Position numbers and translations under genes: made by a program
Shown here: positions 11,153-22,910 of the stretch, in pieces
Numbering within the stretch: the stretch's first letter is position 1
Layout of the letters: every line of letters begins with the position of its first letter
Notes under the pieces: generated by a model
Seen by the model: the letters and a program-made list of their open reading frames with translations, nothing else
What the model was told of the DNA's origin: nothing
The model's database searches: none
Source of the DNA: Pisolithus tinctorius
Taxonomy: Eukaryota; Basidiomycota; Agaricomycetes; Boletales; Pisolithaceae
Reading direction: 5' to 3'
Assembly: GCA_024663395.1 (NCBI GenBank)
Contig: JANFAH010000002.1
Location: 4,588,001 to 4,652,000 of the forward strand
DNA length: 64,000 nt

Positions 11153-11667
11153 TTAATCATCGCCATGAAAGATTTTCTTCACATACACAGGGGGAAAACC
11201 CCCCTCCTTCCCAGCTCGGTTGCGACCAAACCACCAATATTCTTCTGCCTCGCTAGTGATCTCTATGATCTCACCGGCACGGAAGCTCAGGTCGTCTGGA
11301 CCCTAGAAAAACGCGCAGGTATCACGACAATGAGACGATTTCATTGGCTCGTGTCATAAACCTTACCTCGCCCCCCCAACTGTCCAAAGTCACAGCCTGG
11401 ACCCCCGTCATGGGAGGTGGCGATATCCTCGGGTGAGAAGCTTCCTGTGTTAACTCTGGGTTGGATGTGTCGGACAGAAACTCGGAATCAGAAAGCTCCG
11501 CCAAGATGTCCTGATCATCGTCCGAAGATGGCTCGGGCATCCTTTTCATAGGCAACTGCCATTATTGTGAGTGCACGAGCCATGCGGCGGTCATGAACAC
11601 GATATACCTTTACACGCGGTGCTGTACCGCCGGTAGACTTACGAGCGACTTGTATGAGCTTAGGCAT
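11153..11667 (-). CDS. Histone H3-tail-like exon joined to a small SH3 protein (copy 1)
   Basis: Function unknown. Minus-strand exons 11667-11608, 11555-11367 and 11302-11153 give 399 nt, 132 residues, all GT-AG and in phase. Exon 1 is 60 nt and encodes a degraded histone H3 N-terminus (VARKSTGGTAPRVK is the clearest part). Exon 2 is an acidic linker (SDDDQDILAELSDSEFLSD) ending DSWGGE. Exon 3 encodes most of an SH3 domain (DDLSFRAGEIIEI, EEYWWFGRNRAGKEGGFPPV). The partner at 41385-42099 has identical exon phases and a 150-nt last exon ending at the same point. The Lsb1-type helical module is absent here. It may be a decaying paralogue: the H3 part has lost K4. The alternative is an unspliced H3 fragment unrelated to the SH3 frame. 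Confidence 0.6.
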
Positions 11668-11924
11668 CTCCTGTAGAAGATGTTCAGGATACTAGTCGAC
11701 TGGGAAATGGGACGCCAGGCTCGAGCCGAATCCTCTCCGCGAGCCAGGATGTCTGCGCACATTGCAAACAGGCAAACAAACCTCTCATGGTTTCTACCAC
11801 AGAACGAGAGTAGGTGATCTGTCGTACTCACGATGGTCACCGGAAGATGTCTGTGGGATGTTGATTTGTAAGCGAGAGACAAACCTTCCACAGATCCCCA
11901 TTGGATGAAATGGAACTATGTCAG
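11668..11924. other. Gene-free interval before the Harbinger element
   Basis: About 260 bases with no supported coding sequence. The TTA at 11925-11927 is the left target-site copy of the Harbinger element. Confidence 0.4.
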
Positions 11925-12696
11925 TTAGAGCTTGTACGGAAAGCGCAGTTCAGTTGTAGTTTACGAACTTCACGGATTGTTCTTGTTTGACGGGTGGTGG
12001 AAAAATCCGGGCCAAAGCGTCGGAGATTGAAATGTTGGTTTCCCTCCCAATGGTAGCATGTCTCTCCCTCCCTATCTCACCTCTGCTGATACTCGACACA
12101 ATCACATCTGGCAAGTACTAATCGAACTTTTCGACGTCTTAGGATCAAATATCGTTGAACTAATGGAAACAGTGGGGGAAATAGAGGAAGAATCCAAGCA
12201 TGCCAAGTGGACCGATGAAGAGGTCGCTGCCCTCATTGATTATCTGCACACAAGTTGCTCAGAGTGGGCTGATGCTGGCAACTTCTGACAAGCGACTTAT
12301 GCGAAAGCTGCAGAGAGCATTTGCAAGCTCCACAGGTCTGGTAAAATCAAGGATTCAAAGAATGTGTTGATTAAATGGGGATTGGTATGTCCTTCTCTAT
12401 TCTAAAGTTGCTATGCTGACACTAGATGTAGCTTAAACATACGTACAACGCAATCATGACTTATCGCAGTGGATCAGGTGAACATTGGGACAATGAGAAT
12501 GGTGCAAATATCTGTGGAGCAGCTGATGCAGAGAAATGGGCAAAATTCATCGGTGTGAAGGTATGTATTTGATCTTACAGATAACTATGATCGGTTCACT
12601 GAGACATTGCAGCGAAACATGGCCATGAAGCCCTTCTGCAACAAGGGCTGGCAGTATCTTCCAATGATGGAGGATATTTTTCCACAGGGTGGCGCA

Positions 12697-14255
12697 TGTC
12701 ATGACCGTGCCCAGACCACCCCAGACCGGCTCTATCCCAGTCTTGACTGGTCCTGTCCAACCCTTGCCCCGGTGTAGGGAACTGTATACTCCCTGAGGCT
12801 GGAACACAAATCTGTCACTAAATTCCACAAGCCTCTACGTCAAACCTGTTTCGGAATTGTTCCGCTTGTGTCTCCATGTTTCCTCCCCACCCCTGTCACC
12901 TTCAGAGTTTCTACCGACCTTCCACATGTTGCTCAGTCATCAAAACGCTGATCTGGAAATTCCACATTCACACAGAGTCATCCGGAATTCAGTAGCCGTG
13001 CCACTGCTCAGCCACATCACCAGTCGTCCGTGCCACTTACCTCTAAAAACTCCGGATTCCCCTGTCGCCCTAAATTCCGCAAGCTGGACTTCGTGCCAGT
13101 ACGCTATGCTCTGCCCTCCTGCGCCACTCAGCTCCACCTCCCACTTGTATGCATACTCTTGTTCTGTTGGAAGATACCCCTTACCATTGTCCCATTCTTA
13201 CTCTTGTGTACTACCCACCGGACTATTTCACGTGCATCCGTATTTTGCTGATGTCTGATGTCCTGCCCTTTATTTTCTGGTCTTTTAGTTTTTCCACCCC
13301 ACCTTACTCCGACTCATACCTACTTTCCCTGTACTATATAATTCCGCCATAGTGTCGGAAATATACCACCCACCTTTGGAGTCGCTATCTGTGTGTGTTC
13401 TGCGAGTTCGAGAGTTTCTAGAGTCTAAGTGCGTATATAGAGTCTACAGCATCTTCAGTGTCCCCAGAGGTCTTTGTGTCTCCTGCGTCCTCCAGCTTTG
13501 TGCACCTAATCCCGTGTCCCTTTCGCTTCAAATTCGCTCCTCTTGACGCGTAGCAACCTCTTGGAATTTTGTATACCCATCCCGCTGTTCCCCACACGTC
13601 TACATCTGCCCAGAATTAAATCCCACGGCTCTCGCTCGAAATTCCCCACTGCTTCTAAGCCCTTTCTCAACTTCTCCTTCCACACAGCACCCCCTGGGAC
13701 GATCCTAGGGAATTCTCCCTTCACCCTTCCTCTAGTTGCACGCTTCCCAGAAGTCGTGTTCCACACTGGTCCCAGCCTTGACCCTTCGACCCAGAAACGT
13801 GTTAGCTCGTGAGGCACTGCAAGGCAGTGTCCAGTCGAGTTGTCCCCTCAGTTGGTACTGGGCCAGTGTAACACCCAGCCCAGCCACATGTCCTGCCCCA
13901 GTTCCCGGTAATCCCTTGTTCATAGTCCTTGCTTGATAAGATTCTTTGTAACACTACTTACCAATCATCGCTGTACCGGTGCAGACCGGTCTCCGGTGCT
14001 ACATTACACTTAGGTTACTTCTAGTATTTAAGCTGTAGGATATTCTGTTTAGCCTCAGTCTGAAATCAAACTAGTTCTCGTCTTAACCCGGTCTCTCTCG
14101 TCCTCTGTCTTCTGTCTCTCGACCGGACTACGGCCCACGCAAGGGAATAGCGCTGCGCCCTCAGTCGCTAAGTCCAATAGTCCAAACCCCTTGATATCTC
14201 GTATTACCCTCTAACCCCCAACTGGCCTTGGACCGGTGAAGACCTGGACTTAACA
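12697..14255 (+). repeat. 5' LTR of the chromovirus
   Basis: Starts TGTCATGACCGTGCCC and ends GACCTGGACTTAACA. Without the nested solo LTR at 12773-13765 and its 4-base duplication it is about 562 bases, close to the right LTR without its own insertion (about 574). Confidence 0.88.
12773..13765. mobile_element. Solo LTR nested in the 5' LTR
   Basis: 993 bases starting TGTAGGGAAC and ending GTGTTCCACA, a TG...CA element. It is absent from the matching point of the right LTR (CTTGCCCCAGTCC). Flanks are CCGG and CTGG, a likely 4-base target duplication with one change. No coding sequence is evident. Confidence 0.75.
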
Positions 14256-14308
14256 GTATTTCAGACTCACACTTGTGTGGGTCAACACCCTTCTGCTCAT
14301 CCCTCGGC

Positions 14309-15679
14309 ATGCCTACCCAAACCAGAACCCAAGCAGCATGGGCACGTGCTACCACCAACCCAGATTCCACTTCAGCAGTCGACTTGCACCGTGCCGCTGC
14401 CCTGGTGTCCTTAGGGACAGCCAGAAGGTCACCCGGTGAAGTCAATAACTTCAGGGGCTTCTCAGCCCATAGATCCACTACCCCCATCCCTAATTGACCT
14501 CTCGCACCCACTAATGATCTGGATGATGAACCGGACCTGGACAAACCAGATGACTTCAATCACCCCAGTGATGATGGTCCTGGTGATGACGGGCTGGGAG
14601 ATGACCTGGATAATGATGATGAAGAACCCCTCCCAGAGGATGATGTCGAGCCTGGTGTAACCGTGCTTGATAATCTTGCCAACGCCATCGAGCTCCTCAC
14701 ACGTAATGCTCGCACTGGCTCTGAGTTGTCCTCTAGAACCAAGTTGCACAAACCGGACACCTTCGATGGGACAGACCCAAAGAAGCTGCGTGCATTTCTT
14801 ATCCAGTGCAAACTTAACTTCTGGGACCGGCCCCAGGCCTTTTGAAGTGATCAAGCCAAGGTCACTTTCATGCAGTCATTCCTGAAAGGGATGGCTCTCA
14901 AGTGGTTCGAACTGGACCTACTTGGGACTGAAGACCCAGAGGACCGGCCCTACTGGATGGACTCCTGGAAGGAGTTTGTCATAGAACTTCAAACTACTTT
15001 CAGACCTCATGACCCGGTGGCTGACACTGAAAGCCAGCTGGACCACCTCCAAATGAAAGATAATCACCGGATCAATAAGTACGTGGTCGAATTCAACCGG
15101 CTTGCCTCACAAGTCCAGGGATACGGTGATGGCACTCTGCGCCACTTCTTCTACACCGGTCTCCCTGACCATATCAAAGATGAGGTCTGCAGGGTTGGCA
15201 AACCAAGAACCCTTCACAAGCTTCGCCACCTAGCCCAGGAGATTGACGCACGTTACTGGGAGCGCAAAGAGGAGGTTCAGCGGTCTAGTAAGCACCAGGG
15301 GTCATCCTCTGGTAACAAATCTACTCCCAACTCTGGCCACAGTAATCAGTCTAAGCCTGGTCAAGAGAAATCCAAGACCGGCAACAACTCTGGAAATAGC
15401 AACTCCGGTAACCAACCCCAGTCCAAACCTGCCTCGACCGGTCAGACCGGCTCTAACACAACCAAGGCGGACTCAAACAAATTGGGCAAGGATGGCAAGT
15501 TGACACCGGAGGAGCACAAACACTGTAGAGACAATAACCTTTGCATGTTCTGTGGGGGCACTGGACATTTTGCAGATAAGTGCCCCAAGAAAGCCGGGAA
15601 AGCCAAAGCTTGCGCTGTGGCCACCTCTGAGGCAGCACTGGCCTCAACCTCGGGCTCTGCCCCCGAGGCAAAAAAATAG
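14309..15679 (+). pseudogene. gag: Chromovirus gag, with two in-frame TGA codons
   Basis: Capsid/nucleocapsid polyprotein. The start is taken at the ATG at 14309; an upstream in-frame ATG at 14273 is possible. An acidic N-terminal part leads into the retrotransposon gag domain (TFDGTDPKKLRAFLIQC; ALKWFELDLL; FVIELQTTF), a Ser/Asn/Gln linker and a CCHC zinc knuckle CMFCGGTGHFADKC. TGA codons at 14495-14497 and 14843-14845 break it; both sit where Arg (CGA) would fit. The frame ends in TAG right after seven adenines at 15670-15676. Confidence 0.9.
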
Positions 15680-18600
15680 GTAGCAGCTCTCAGGACTCCG
15701 CACAGACTGAGAGCTGCATTGACTCCGGCTGTGCACCCACGGAGGCTCGCCTCAATGTGTCTGCTCTTTCTAGTCCAAACTCATTAACCCCCCATGTCTC
15801 TATTGTCAGTCACGATTTACCCCGGTTTCGTACACTAGTGGACTCCGGTTCCACACATAGTTTCATAGATAAAGACTTTGTTAATCAACACCCTTTTGCC
15901 CCTTATCCTGTGTCCCCTATCCAACTCTGGCTCTTTGATGGGTTGTCAAGTTTCGTTATCACCCAAGCAGTAGATCTTTTGGTTCAATTTGTGACCGGCG
16001 ATGTCACCCCGGTAACCCTGTTTCTAGCCCCGTTGGATTCTGAATGTAAGATAGTCCTTGGACATGACTGGCTCACCCGCTACAATCTGTCGATTGATTG
16101 AGTATTGAGCAGTCTGACTTTCTGGACATCTACAGGAGGAATGCCAACCCTGTCGACACCCCCTGCCACACCAGTCTTAACCGGTATTCCCAAACCCGGT
16201 CTACCTGACCAACCCAACCCCGGCCCTGCGCCATCTGTACCATCTGTCGACTCACTGGTTTGCACCCCCCTGAAAGCTCCCCCTATCACCCTGATCAATG
16301 CAGCTGCATATGTACGCACTTGCAAACTAGAGGGATCCACCCAATTCCAACTCCATCTACACCCATTGGACCCGGTCCTGGCCCGGTCTACTTCTACCGG
16401 TCCTCCACCAGACCTGGCTGGTGTACCAAAGGACTATCACGACTTTGCTGACGTCTTTAGCAAAGCCAAGGCCTCTACTCTCCCCCCACACCGGGACTAT
16501 GACCTTAAGATCGAATTGGAAGAGGGTACTACACCACCTGTAGGAACCATCTACTCACTATCCCCGGTCGAGCTACAAGCTCTCCGGGCCTTCATCAACG
16601 AAAACCTGACTACCGGCTTCATCTGGCCCACCTCTTCCCCCTACACTGCACCGGTCCTCTTCGTAAAGAAGAAGGATGGCTCACTCTGGTTGTGTGTTGA
16701 CTTCCGGGGCCTTAACAAGCTCACCAAGAAAGACCAGTATCCCCTACCACTAATATCTGATCTACTCGACTCCCCTAGCTGCACCAAAATCTACACTAAG
16801 ATTGACTTAAGGCATGCGTACCACCTCGTCCGGATTGCACCCGGGGATGAGTGGAAAACTGCCTTCAGAATGCACTATGGGTCTTACAAGTGGTTGGTGA
16901 TGCCTTTCGGTCTTACCAATGCCCCGGCTGCCTTCCAGCGGTTCGTCAATTCAATCTTTGCAGATATGCTAGATGTCTGCGTCGTCATCTACCTCGACGA
17001 CATTTTAATCTACTCTGGAGATGAGTCATCACACAAGCAGCACGTCTGGGAGGTTCTTTGCCGGCTCCGGTTGCATGGCCTGTATGCCAAACTGGAGAAG
17101 TGCGAATTCCACTTGGACTCTGTGGAATACTTGGGTTACCACTTGTCCCTGGCTGGCCTTACCATGTCTTCAGAGAAAGTCAAAGCTATCTGCGACTGGC
17201 CTGAGCCCTGGAAGGTAAAGGACATTCAGTCCTTCCTGGGTTTCGCCAATTTCTACCGCCAGTTCATTTTTAACTACTCGGACATAGTGGTACCTCTAAC
17301 CCAGTTGACACACAAAGGTGCTCCCTGGAACTTTTCTGAGGAGTGCCGCTGGTCTTTCAACAAACTCAAGCAGGCCTTCACCACTGCCCCGGTCCTAACT
17401 CACTTTTCCCCGGAAGCTCCTATTACTGTCGAGACTGATGCTTCTGATTACGCCATAGCTGGTATTTTGTCCATCACCAGTGGTGATGGTCAAATCCGGC
17501 CGGTCGCATTCTATTCTCGCACCTTAACAGCCCTGGAGCTAAATTATGACACCCATGATAAGGAGTTACTCGTGATCTTCGAGGTGTTCCGGACATGGTG
17601 GCATTACTTAGAAGGCTCTGCAGTACTGGTCGACATTGTCACCGATCACAAGAACCTGGAGTACTTCTCCACCTCAAAGGTTTTAACCCGGCGCCAGGCA
17701 CGCTGGTCTGAGTTTTTGTCCCAGTTCAATATGGTTATCCGGTTCAGACCCGGTAAACTCGGTGCTAAGCCTGACGCCCTAACTAGATGATGGGATGTCT
17801 ACCCCAAAGAGGGGGATAGCAACTACGCCCAGGTCAACCCACAGAATCTCAGACCGGTCTTCATGCAGGAACAGCTAGCCACCTCCCTGCACGCCACCTA
17901 CCTTGAATACCTGGTCCTACGTGCTGTTGCACTGATGGACGTGGAGAAGCTACATAATGATATTCTCTCAGCCCTACCCTCAGACCCAGTTGCCCAAGTC
18001 TGGTTCTCAGACACATCAGATTCCCAGTGGTCAGTTGATGACGCCAGCTTCCTCCGTCTAGATGGAAGAATCTATGTACCAGACTCTAACGACCTTCACC
18101 TTCATGTCTTGAGGTTTAAACATGATCATCCCTTGTCCGGCCACTTCAGCCAGAACAGGACTCTAGAGCTCATCTGGCGCGAGTACACCTGGCCTGGCCT
18201 AAGGACATTCGTCAAAGACTATGTCCGGTCTTGTACTACCTGCGCCTGGGCCAAGGTACCCCACCACTGGCCTTATGGCCTACTCAAACAACTCCCAGTG
18301 CCAGAGAAGCCATGGAATTCCATCTCGATGGATTTCATAGAGCAACTCCCAGCCTCAACCAGCTTTACCGCCATCCTCATCGTGGTCGACCGGCTCTCAA
18401 AGCAAGCCATCTTCATACCTACTCACGACACCATCACAGCCCCTGAGCTCACCAAACTCTTCCTCATGCACGTGTTCTCTAAGCACGGTGTACTGGCTCA
18501 CATAACCTCAGACTGGGGATCAGAGTTCATATCTCACTTCTTCTGGTCTCTAGGTAAAGCTCTAGACATGCGTCTACATTTCACCTCCGGGTATCACCCA

Positions 18601-19404
18601 GAGGGGGATGGTCAGACAGAGCGCACCAACCAGACCCTCGAACAGTATCTCCGGGTATACTGCAACTATCAGCAGGACAACTGGGCCGAACTACTACTGC
18701 TAGCTGAGTTTGCCTACAACAATGCACCCAGCGCTACAACCAGGGTATCACCCTTCTTTGCCAATAAGGGTTATCACCCTAATATCTCGGTCTTCCCTGA
18801 GCGCGACCTCACATCCAACCGGGCTCGTGATTACGCAGTCGACTTAGATTCACTGCACCAGTACCTACATGAAGAAATGGCTCTCGCCCAGCAATGCTAC
18901 CAAGGACCGGCAGATGCTAAGCATATGCCGGCCCTGGACTTCAAGGTGGGTGACAATGTCTATGTAAAAGCCAAGTACTTCTGGTCGACCCGGCCCTCCA
19001 AGAAACTGAGTGAGAAGAACCTTGGGCCCTATCCCATAGTAGCCCAGGCTGGCTCTCACTCATTCACCCTGCATTTACCAGACTCTATGCACGCTGTACA
19101 TTCAGTCTTCCACGTATCCCAACTCAAACCGGCCATCCCAAACACCATACCCAACTGGTCTCAACCTCCACCCCCACCAGTAGATGTCGATGGCGACTTA
19201 GAATTCGAAGTAGCAGAGATACTCGATTCGAAGGTCGACCGGCACAGAAGGTGTTGGCTGCAGTACCTGGTCTGGTGGACCGGTTATGAGGGAACTGATG
19301 AGGAAACTACCTGGGTACTAGCAACAGAGCTGGACAACCCTTCAGAACTCGTCCAAGAGTATCATGACCAGTACCCAGACAAACCCGGTCCTTTCAAGAA
19401 GTAA
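15676..19404 (+). pseudogene. pol: Chromovirus pol (protease, RT, RNase H, integrase, chromodomain), two in-frame TGA codons
   Basis: Entered from gag by a -1 shift at the A7 run. In frame order: aspartic protease LVDSGSTHSFID; reverse transcriptase with VVIYLDDILIYS; RNase H with VETDASDYAIAG; integrase with an HHCC finger (HPLSGHFS, CTTCAWAK) and DDE residues in SMDFIEQLP, ITSDWGSEF and GQTERTNQTLE; and a C-terminal chromodomain (FEVAEILDSKVD, YLVWWTGYEGTDEETTWV), which defines chromoviruses and targets integration to marked chromatin. TGA codons at 16099-16101 and 17788-17790 interrupt an otherwise continuous frame. At 17788 the usual sequence would have Arg before WDVYPK; at 16099 it would have Trp. 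Confidence 0.92.
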
Positions 19405-19588
19405 CATAGAACCAGTCTCAAGTTTTCTTTTCCCTTATCTGTTTCTCCTATCTCGTAGTTACTATGTCTTGATCCCTCTTACTTTTCTTTTATCTGTCCT
19501 TTCTTTCACACCTTAGAACCGGAACCGGGCATTGACATTGGCAACTATACACATACAAGAAAAAATGGTACTCTACGTGCATGCGACC

Positions 19589-20652
19589 TCAGACCTGGGA
19601 CCCAGCAGAACTGGCACTGGCCTGGTCACCTGACTCAGGCCAGGACCAGCTTTCCTCCTCTTCCTCCCTCAGCCCCTCCAACTCATCGTCAAGCCCCTCG
19701 ACATCCCTGTCCTCCTCATCAGTGGTGTCCCGGTCTGAAGGCACGTCCGGTGCCAAGAACTCGAAGTGTTCTTCGACATAGGTCTCATAGGACCAGGCAA
19801 ACTGGTAAAAGTTCCTTGAGACCTCCCTTTGGGCCACCATTAGGCTGACCACGTTGTCAGCCACGTGCTCCACTGCCTTGATCAGGCGCTCCATCTGATC
19901 ACCAGTGACAGGACCGGCCCTGGCCTCAGCACCAGTCTTCTTCATCAAAGGCCCCTCCTCCACATTGTCCTCCTCGTCACCAGCACCCTCGAGCACCTTA
20001 GCAGATGGGCGCTGCAACCTCTTCTTCTTCTTGCTGGCGTGTGGGGACATCACATCCACCTTTCTCTTTCCTTTGTCCCCTGCCGAACCGGCACCCGGAC
20101 CAGTCTCACCCTCAACCAGCCACTGGCAGCGCTCCTTGAGCTCGTTGCACCAGTTACATGCCAGGCGCCTCTTCTTACTGTCGGTGCTGTGCAGACAGGG
20201 CGTGTTGGTCCAGGCGCAGCGAAGGCAGCTGGTGGAGTGTTAGTTATCAACACTGGTGGTAATCATCACAGTACTCACCGAGGGTCCATCACCTCGACGT
20301 TTGAACCGGTCCCAGCCAAACTACCCACCAGGGCGTCTGCCCACCGGCTCTCCTCCACCTTTCTGGCTTCTTCAGCCTTGCATGCGGCCTCTACTCTCTG
20401 TGCCTCAGCCTCTGTGCATGCCCTCTCCTCTTCGAGCTGGGCTTGCTCCTGCCTCTCAGCCTCCAACCGGGCTTCTTCAGCCAGCTGGGCTTCCTCCTGC
20501 ACCTTCGCCTTGTGCCTCTTGCACTCGGCCAGCTTTCCCTGGATGGCCTCGTCGTCATCGTTGCTGCCCACCCGCAGCTCTTTGCTCGTCGCCCAGGTCA
20601 GGTCAGGCAGGAGTTCTTGGTCGTAGGGTGTTCTGGACTGGCGAATAGACAT
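19589..20652 (-). CDS. Antisense spliced ORF in the chromovirus 3' region, coiled coil plus Cys cluster
   Basis: Lies between the integrase gene and the right LTR, opposite in strand. Exons 20652-20279 and 20228-19589, joined by a 50-base GT-AG intron, give 1014 nt, 337 residues. The first part is Glu/Ala/Arg rich and looks like a coiled coil (from about residue 45 to 105). A Cys-rich block spanning the splice junction follows (CLRCAWTNTPC, then ACNWCNELKERC), resembling a zinc-binding cluster. The rest has a basic KKKKR stretch and an acidic C-terminus. I recognise such antisense ORFs in basidiomycete gypsy elements only as hypothetical proteins. Role unknown; DNA binding or regulation of the element is a guess. 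Confidence 0.65.
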
Positions 20653-20783
20653 GTCAAAGTGAAAAACCAAACCTGGGGTGAACTGGTCTTAAGACCACTG
20701 GTTTTCAAGGTCAGACACGAAACTTTCAATCTCAGCATTGTCCTCATTGGAGCCTCATGGGCTTGGCTCCAAGAGGGGGATAC

Positions 20784-22158
20784 TGTCATGACCGTGCCCA
20801 GACCACCCCAGACTGTCATGACCATGACACCAGCGTAAGCCCCTAACACCTACTCTGCCCTCTTCCAACATGTTCCCGCGCTTCTCCGCCCTCCTCCGAC
20901 GTGTTCCCGCACTCCTCCGACCCTCCCGACACATCTCCACACCTCTCCGAGGTCCCCCGTCCATGTTCTGACCAACTCCGCTCAACTCCACCCTAAGGTT
21001 GGTCACGTGGGCTGTCGGACTTGCAGCCCTGCATTCTAGATAGGGTTCCGCCCTCGTGTCGGTTTTCTCCATTCTTCCGCTCCTTTGGTATTTACCCTCT
21101 CTTCCTTGTTGTAGCAGTTTCCTTGTCTCAGTTAAGGTCCCCATCATCCCTACCCTCTATCCCTTGTGTCAGAAGGACTCTAACCCACTATACACTTATT
21201 GGTTTACATTCCATACTGCACCACCCTTGACCTACATCGTATATAAGGCCATGTAGTACTCCGATGTAATCAGTACGAATATCGAATAAAGTCCCCACCT
21301 TTGACTCCCTCTCAGTCCCCTCCGGAGTTTCGTCTCCACTTCCTCTGAGTCCGCTCCACCTCTGAAATACGAGGGCTGAGCTCACGCAAGGGGGCAGTGC
21401 ACTAGCTGAACCCAATGCCCTCTCATCCAACCTCCGACCTCTGACCTCAGCCTCCAAAACTTCCCTTCATACCCCTCCGCCCACTGTTCATTGAATATCT
21501 CGCCACCCAGTGGTCGGATTCGCTTCGGACTTTGACCGCTGTACTCCGCAGCCCAACCCGCTCCAACTCCGCCCTAAGAAGGAGCCAGGGGTGTTGTCCG
21601 ACTTTGACACAGACCAGCTCTATCCTGGTCTCAACCGGTCCTGTCCAACCCTTGCCCCAGTCCTGGCCTTGACCCTTCGACCCAGAAATGTGTTAGCTCA
21701 CGAGGCACTGCAAGGCAGTGTCCAGTTGAGTTGTCCCCTCAGTTGGTACCGGGCCAGTGTAACACCCGGCCCAGCCACATGTCCTGCCCCGGTTCCCGGT
21801 AATCCCTTGTTCATAGTCCTTGCTTGATAAGATTCTTTGTAACACTACTTACCAATCATCGCTGTACTGGTGCAGACCGGTCTCTGGTGCTACGTTACAC
21901 TTAGGTTACTTCTAGTATTTAAGCTGTAGGATATTCTGTTTAGCCTCAGTCTGAAATCAAACTAGTTCTTGTCTTAACCTGGTCTCTCTCATCCTCTGTC
22001 TTCTGTCTCTCAACCGGACTACAGCCCATGCAAGGGAATAGCACTGCACCCTCAGTCGCTAAGTCCAATAGTCCAAACCCCTTGATATCTCGTATTACCC
22101 TCTAACCCCTGACCAGACTCCAGACTGGCCTTGGACTGGTGAAGACCTGGACTTAACA
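20784..22158 (+). repeat. 3' LTR of the chromovirus
   Basis: Begins TGTCATGACCGTGCCC right after the polypurine tract and ends CTTAACA. It contains the solo LTR at 20814-21609. The shared part matches the left LTR with scattered transitions. Confidence 0.9.
20814..21609. mobile_element. Solo LTR nested in the 3' LTR
   Basis: 796 bases, TGTCATGACCATGACACC to GACTTTGACA, flanked on both sides by the 5-base duplication CAGAC (20809-20813 and 21610-21614). It starts like its host LTR but diverges at once. It has a TATATAAGG box near 21239 and an AATAAA at 21286, as expected of an LTR promoter and polyadenylation region. The left LTR has no insertion at this point. Confidence 0.88.
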
Positions 22159-22910
22159 GCGCGACTGGCTCCCATGCTTTCTGTCCTGGGGTATTAAACC
22201 CCACACTCACTGCGACCACTGATAGTAACTTTACGGTCTCTGTCCCCCCCAACCCTATGACGACTACTGACAGTACCACCTCCATCCCATCCATCCCCCC
22301 CTCCACTGCCACATTCAGCGGAAAGTGCTCATTCACTGTGATGTCTACTGATATCACAGAAACGGCATCCCCTTCCCTCCTATTCTCAAGAAATCAGCAT
22401 CCCCCAACGACTCCTGTCTTGTCCATTCATAGTAGTAAGCGCAGCTGAACGTCCACTCAATCTTCCAGCAAGATGCAGCCTCAACCTTCCAGCTCTCACA
22501 CCGTCACAGTCATGTCAATCGGTAACATGACCCGGCACTTGGGGGACCAGCTGGCGACGACTTTCATGGATCCATTGATCACGGTCCAGATGGCTATGCA
22601 AATGCTATACAAAGATTCCGAGATCCCTCCCCACCATCATGCATTTATGACGCATCAGTTTTCTGGCATATCTAACCCTGCTGCTGTTTTTATAGCTTTA
22701 CCTGATGAACAATCCCGTCGCGCGTATGTAGCAGATATGTACGATAGCTTTTTCCAAGGCGCTAGCAATGCCCCCCCTACCATGTAGTATGTGTAGCACG
22801 AGTCAGTGTATTGTAGCTACAGAAATGAACTATCAAATGTGTTGGCATCCCTCCAGCATGTGCATCGAACAAAAGTCAGATTAGATTTTACTAGTACATG
22901 ATGGATGTAG

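Larger units (their letters stand above)
12697..22158 (+). mobile_element. Ty3/gypsy chromovirus retrotransposon, 9.5 kb
   Basis: LTRs begin TGTCATGACC and end CTTAACA. Left LTR is 12697-14255 and right LTR 20784-22158, preceded by a polypurine tract AAGAGGGGGA (20771-20780). The flanking 5-mers are GCGCA and GCGCG, a target duplication with one mismatch. Inside are gag, pol in the order protease, reverse transcriptase, RNase H and integrase with chromodomain, plus an antisense spliced ORF. Each LTR carries a different solo LTR insertion. Several TGA codons interrupt gag and pol. Confidence 0.95.
12058..22787 (+). pseudogene. Harbinger Myb/SANT-like DNA-binding protein, split by a retrotransposon
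   Basis: Accessory protein of PIF/Harbinger elements that helps the transposase bind DNA. The 5' part (12058-12696) encodes AKWTDEEVAALIDYLHTS, then AEKWAKFIGVK and a GWQYLPMMEDIFPQ block, with introns near 12386 and 12561. The chromovirus at 12697-22158 cuts the frame in a Gly-Gly-Ala stretch, and coding resumes at 22164 through a Ser/Thr/Pro-rich part and the ALPDEQSRRAYVADMY end. In-frame TGA codons lie at 12286-12288 and 22446-22448. The frame is otherwise open on both sides of the insertion, so the element inserted into a fairly recent gene. Confidence 0.85.

Noticed and set aside
14843..14845. TGA as selenocysteine or recoded codon
   Set aside because: TGA stops occur at unrelated places in five elements, mostly where Arg is expected; mutation from CGA is simpler and fungi of this group are not known to use selenocysteine widely.
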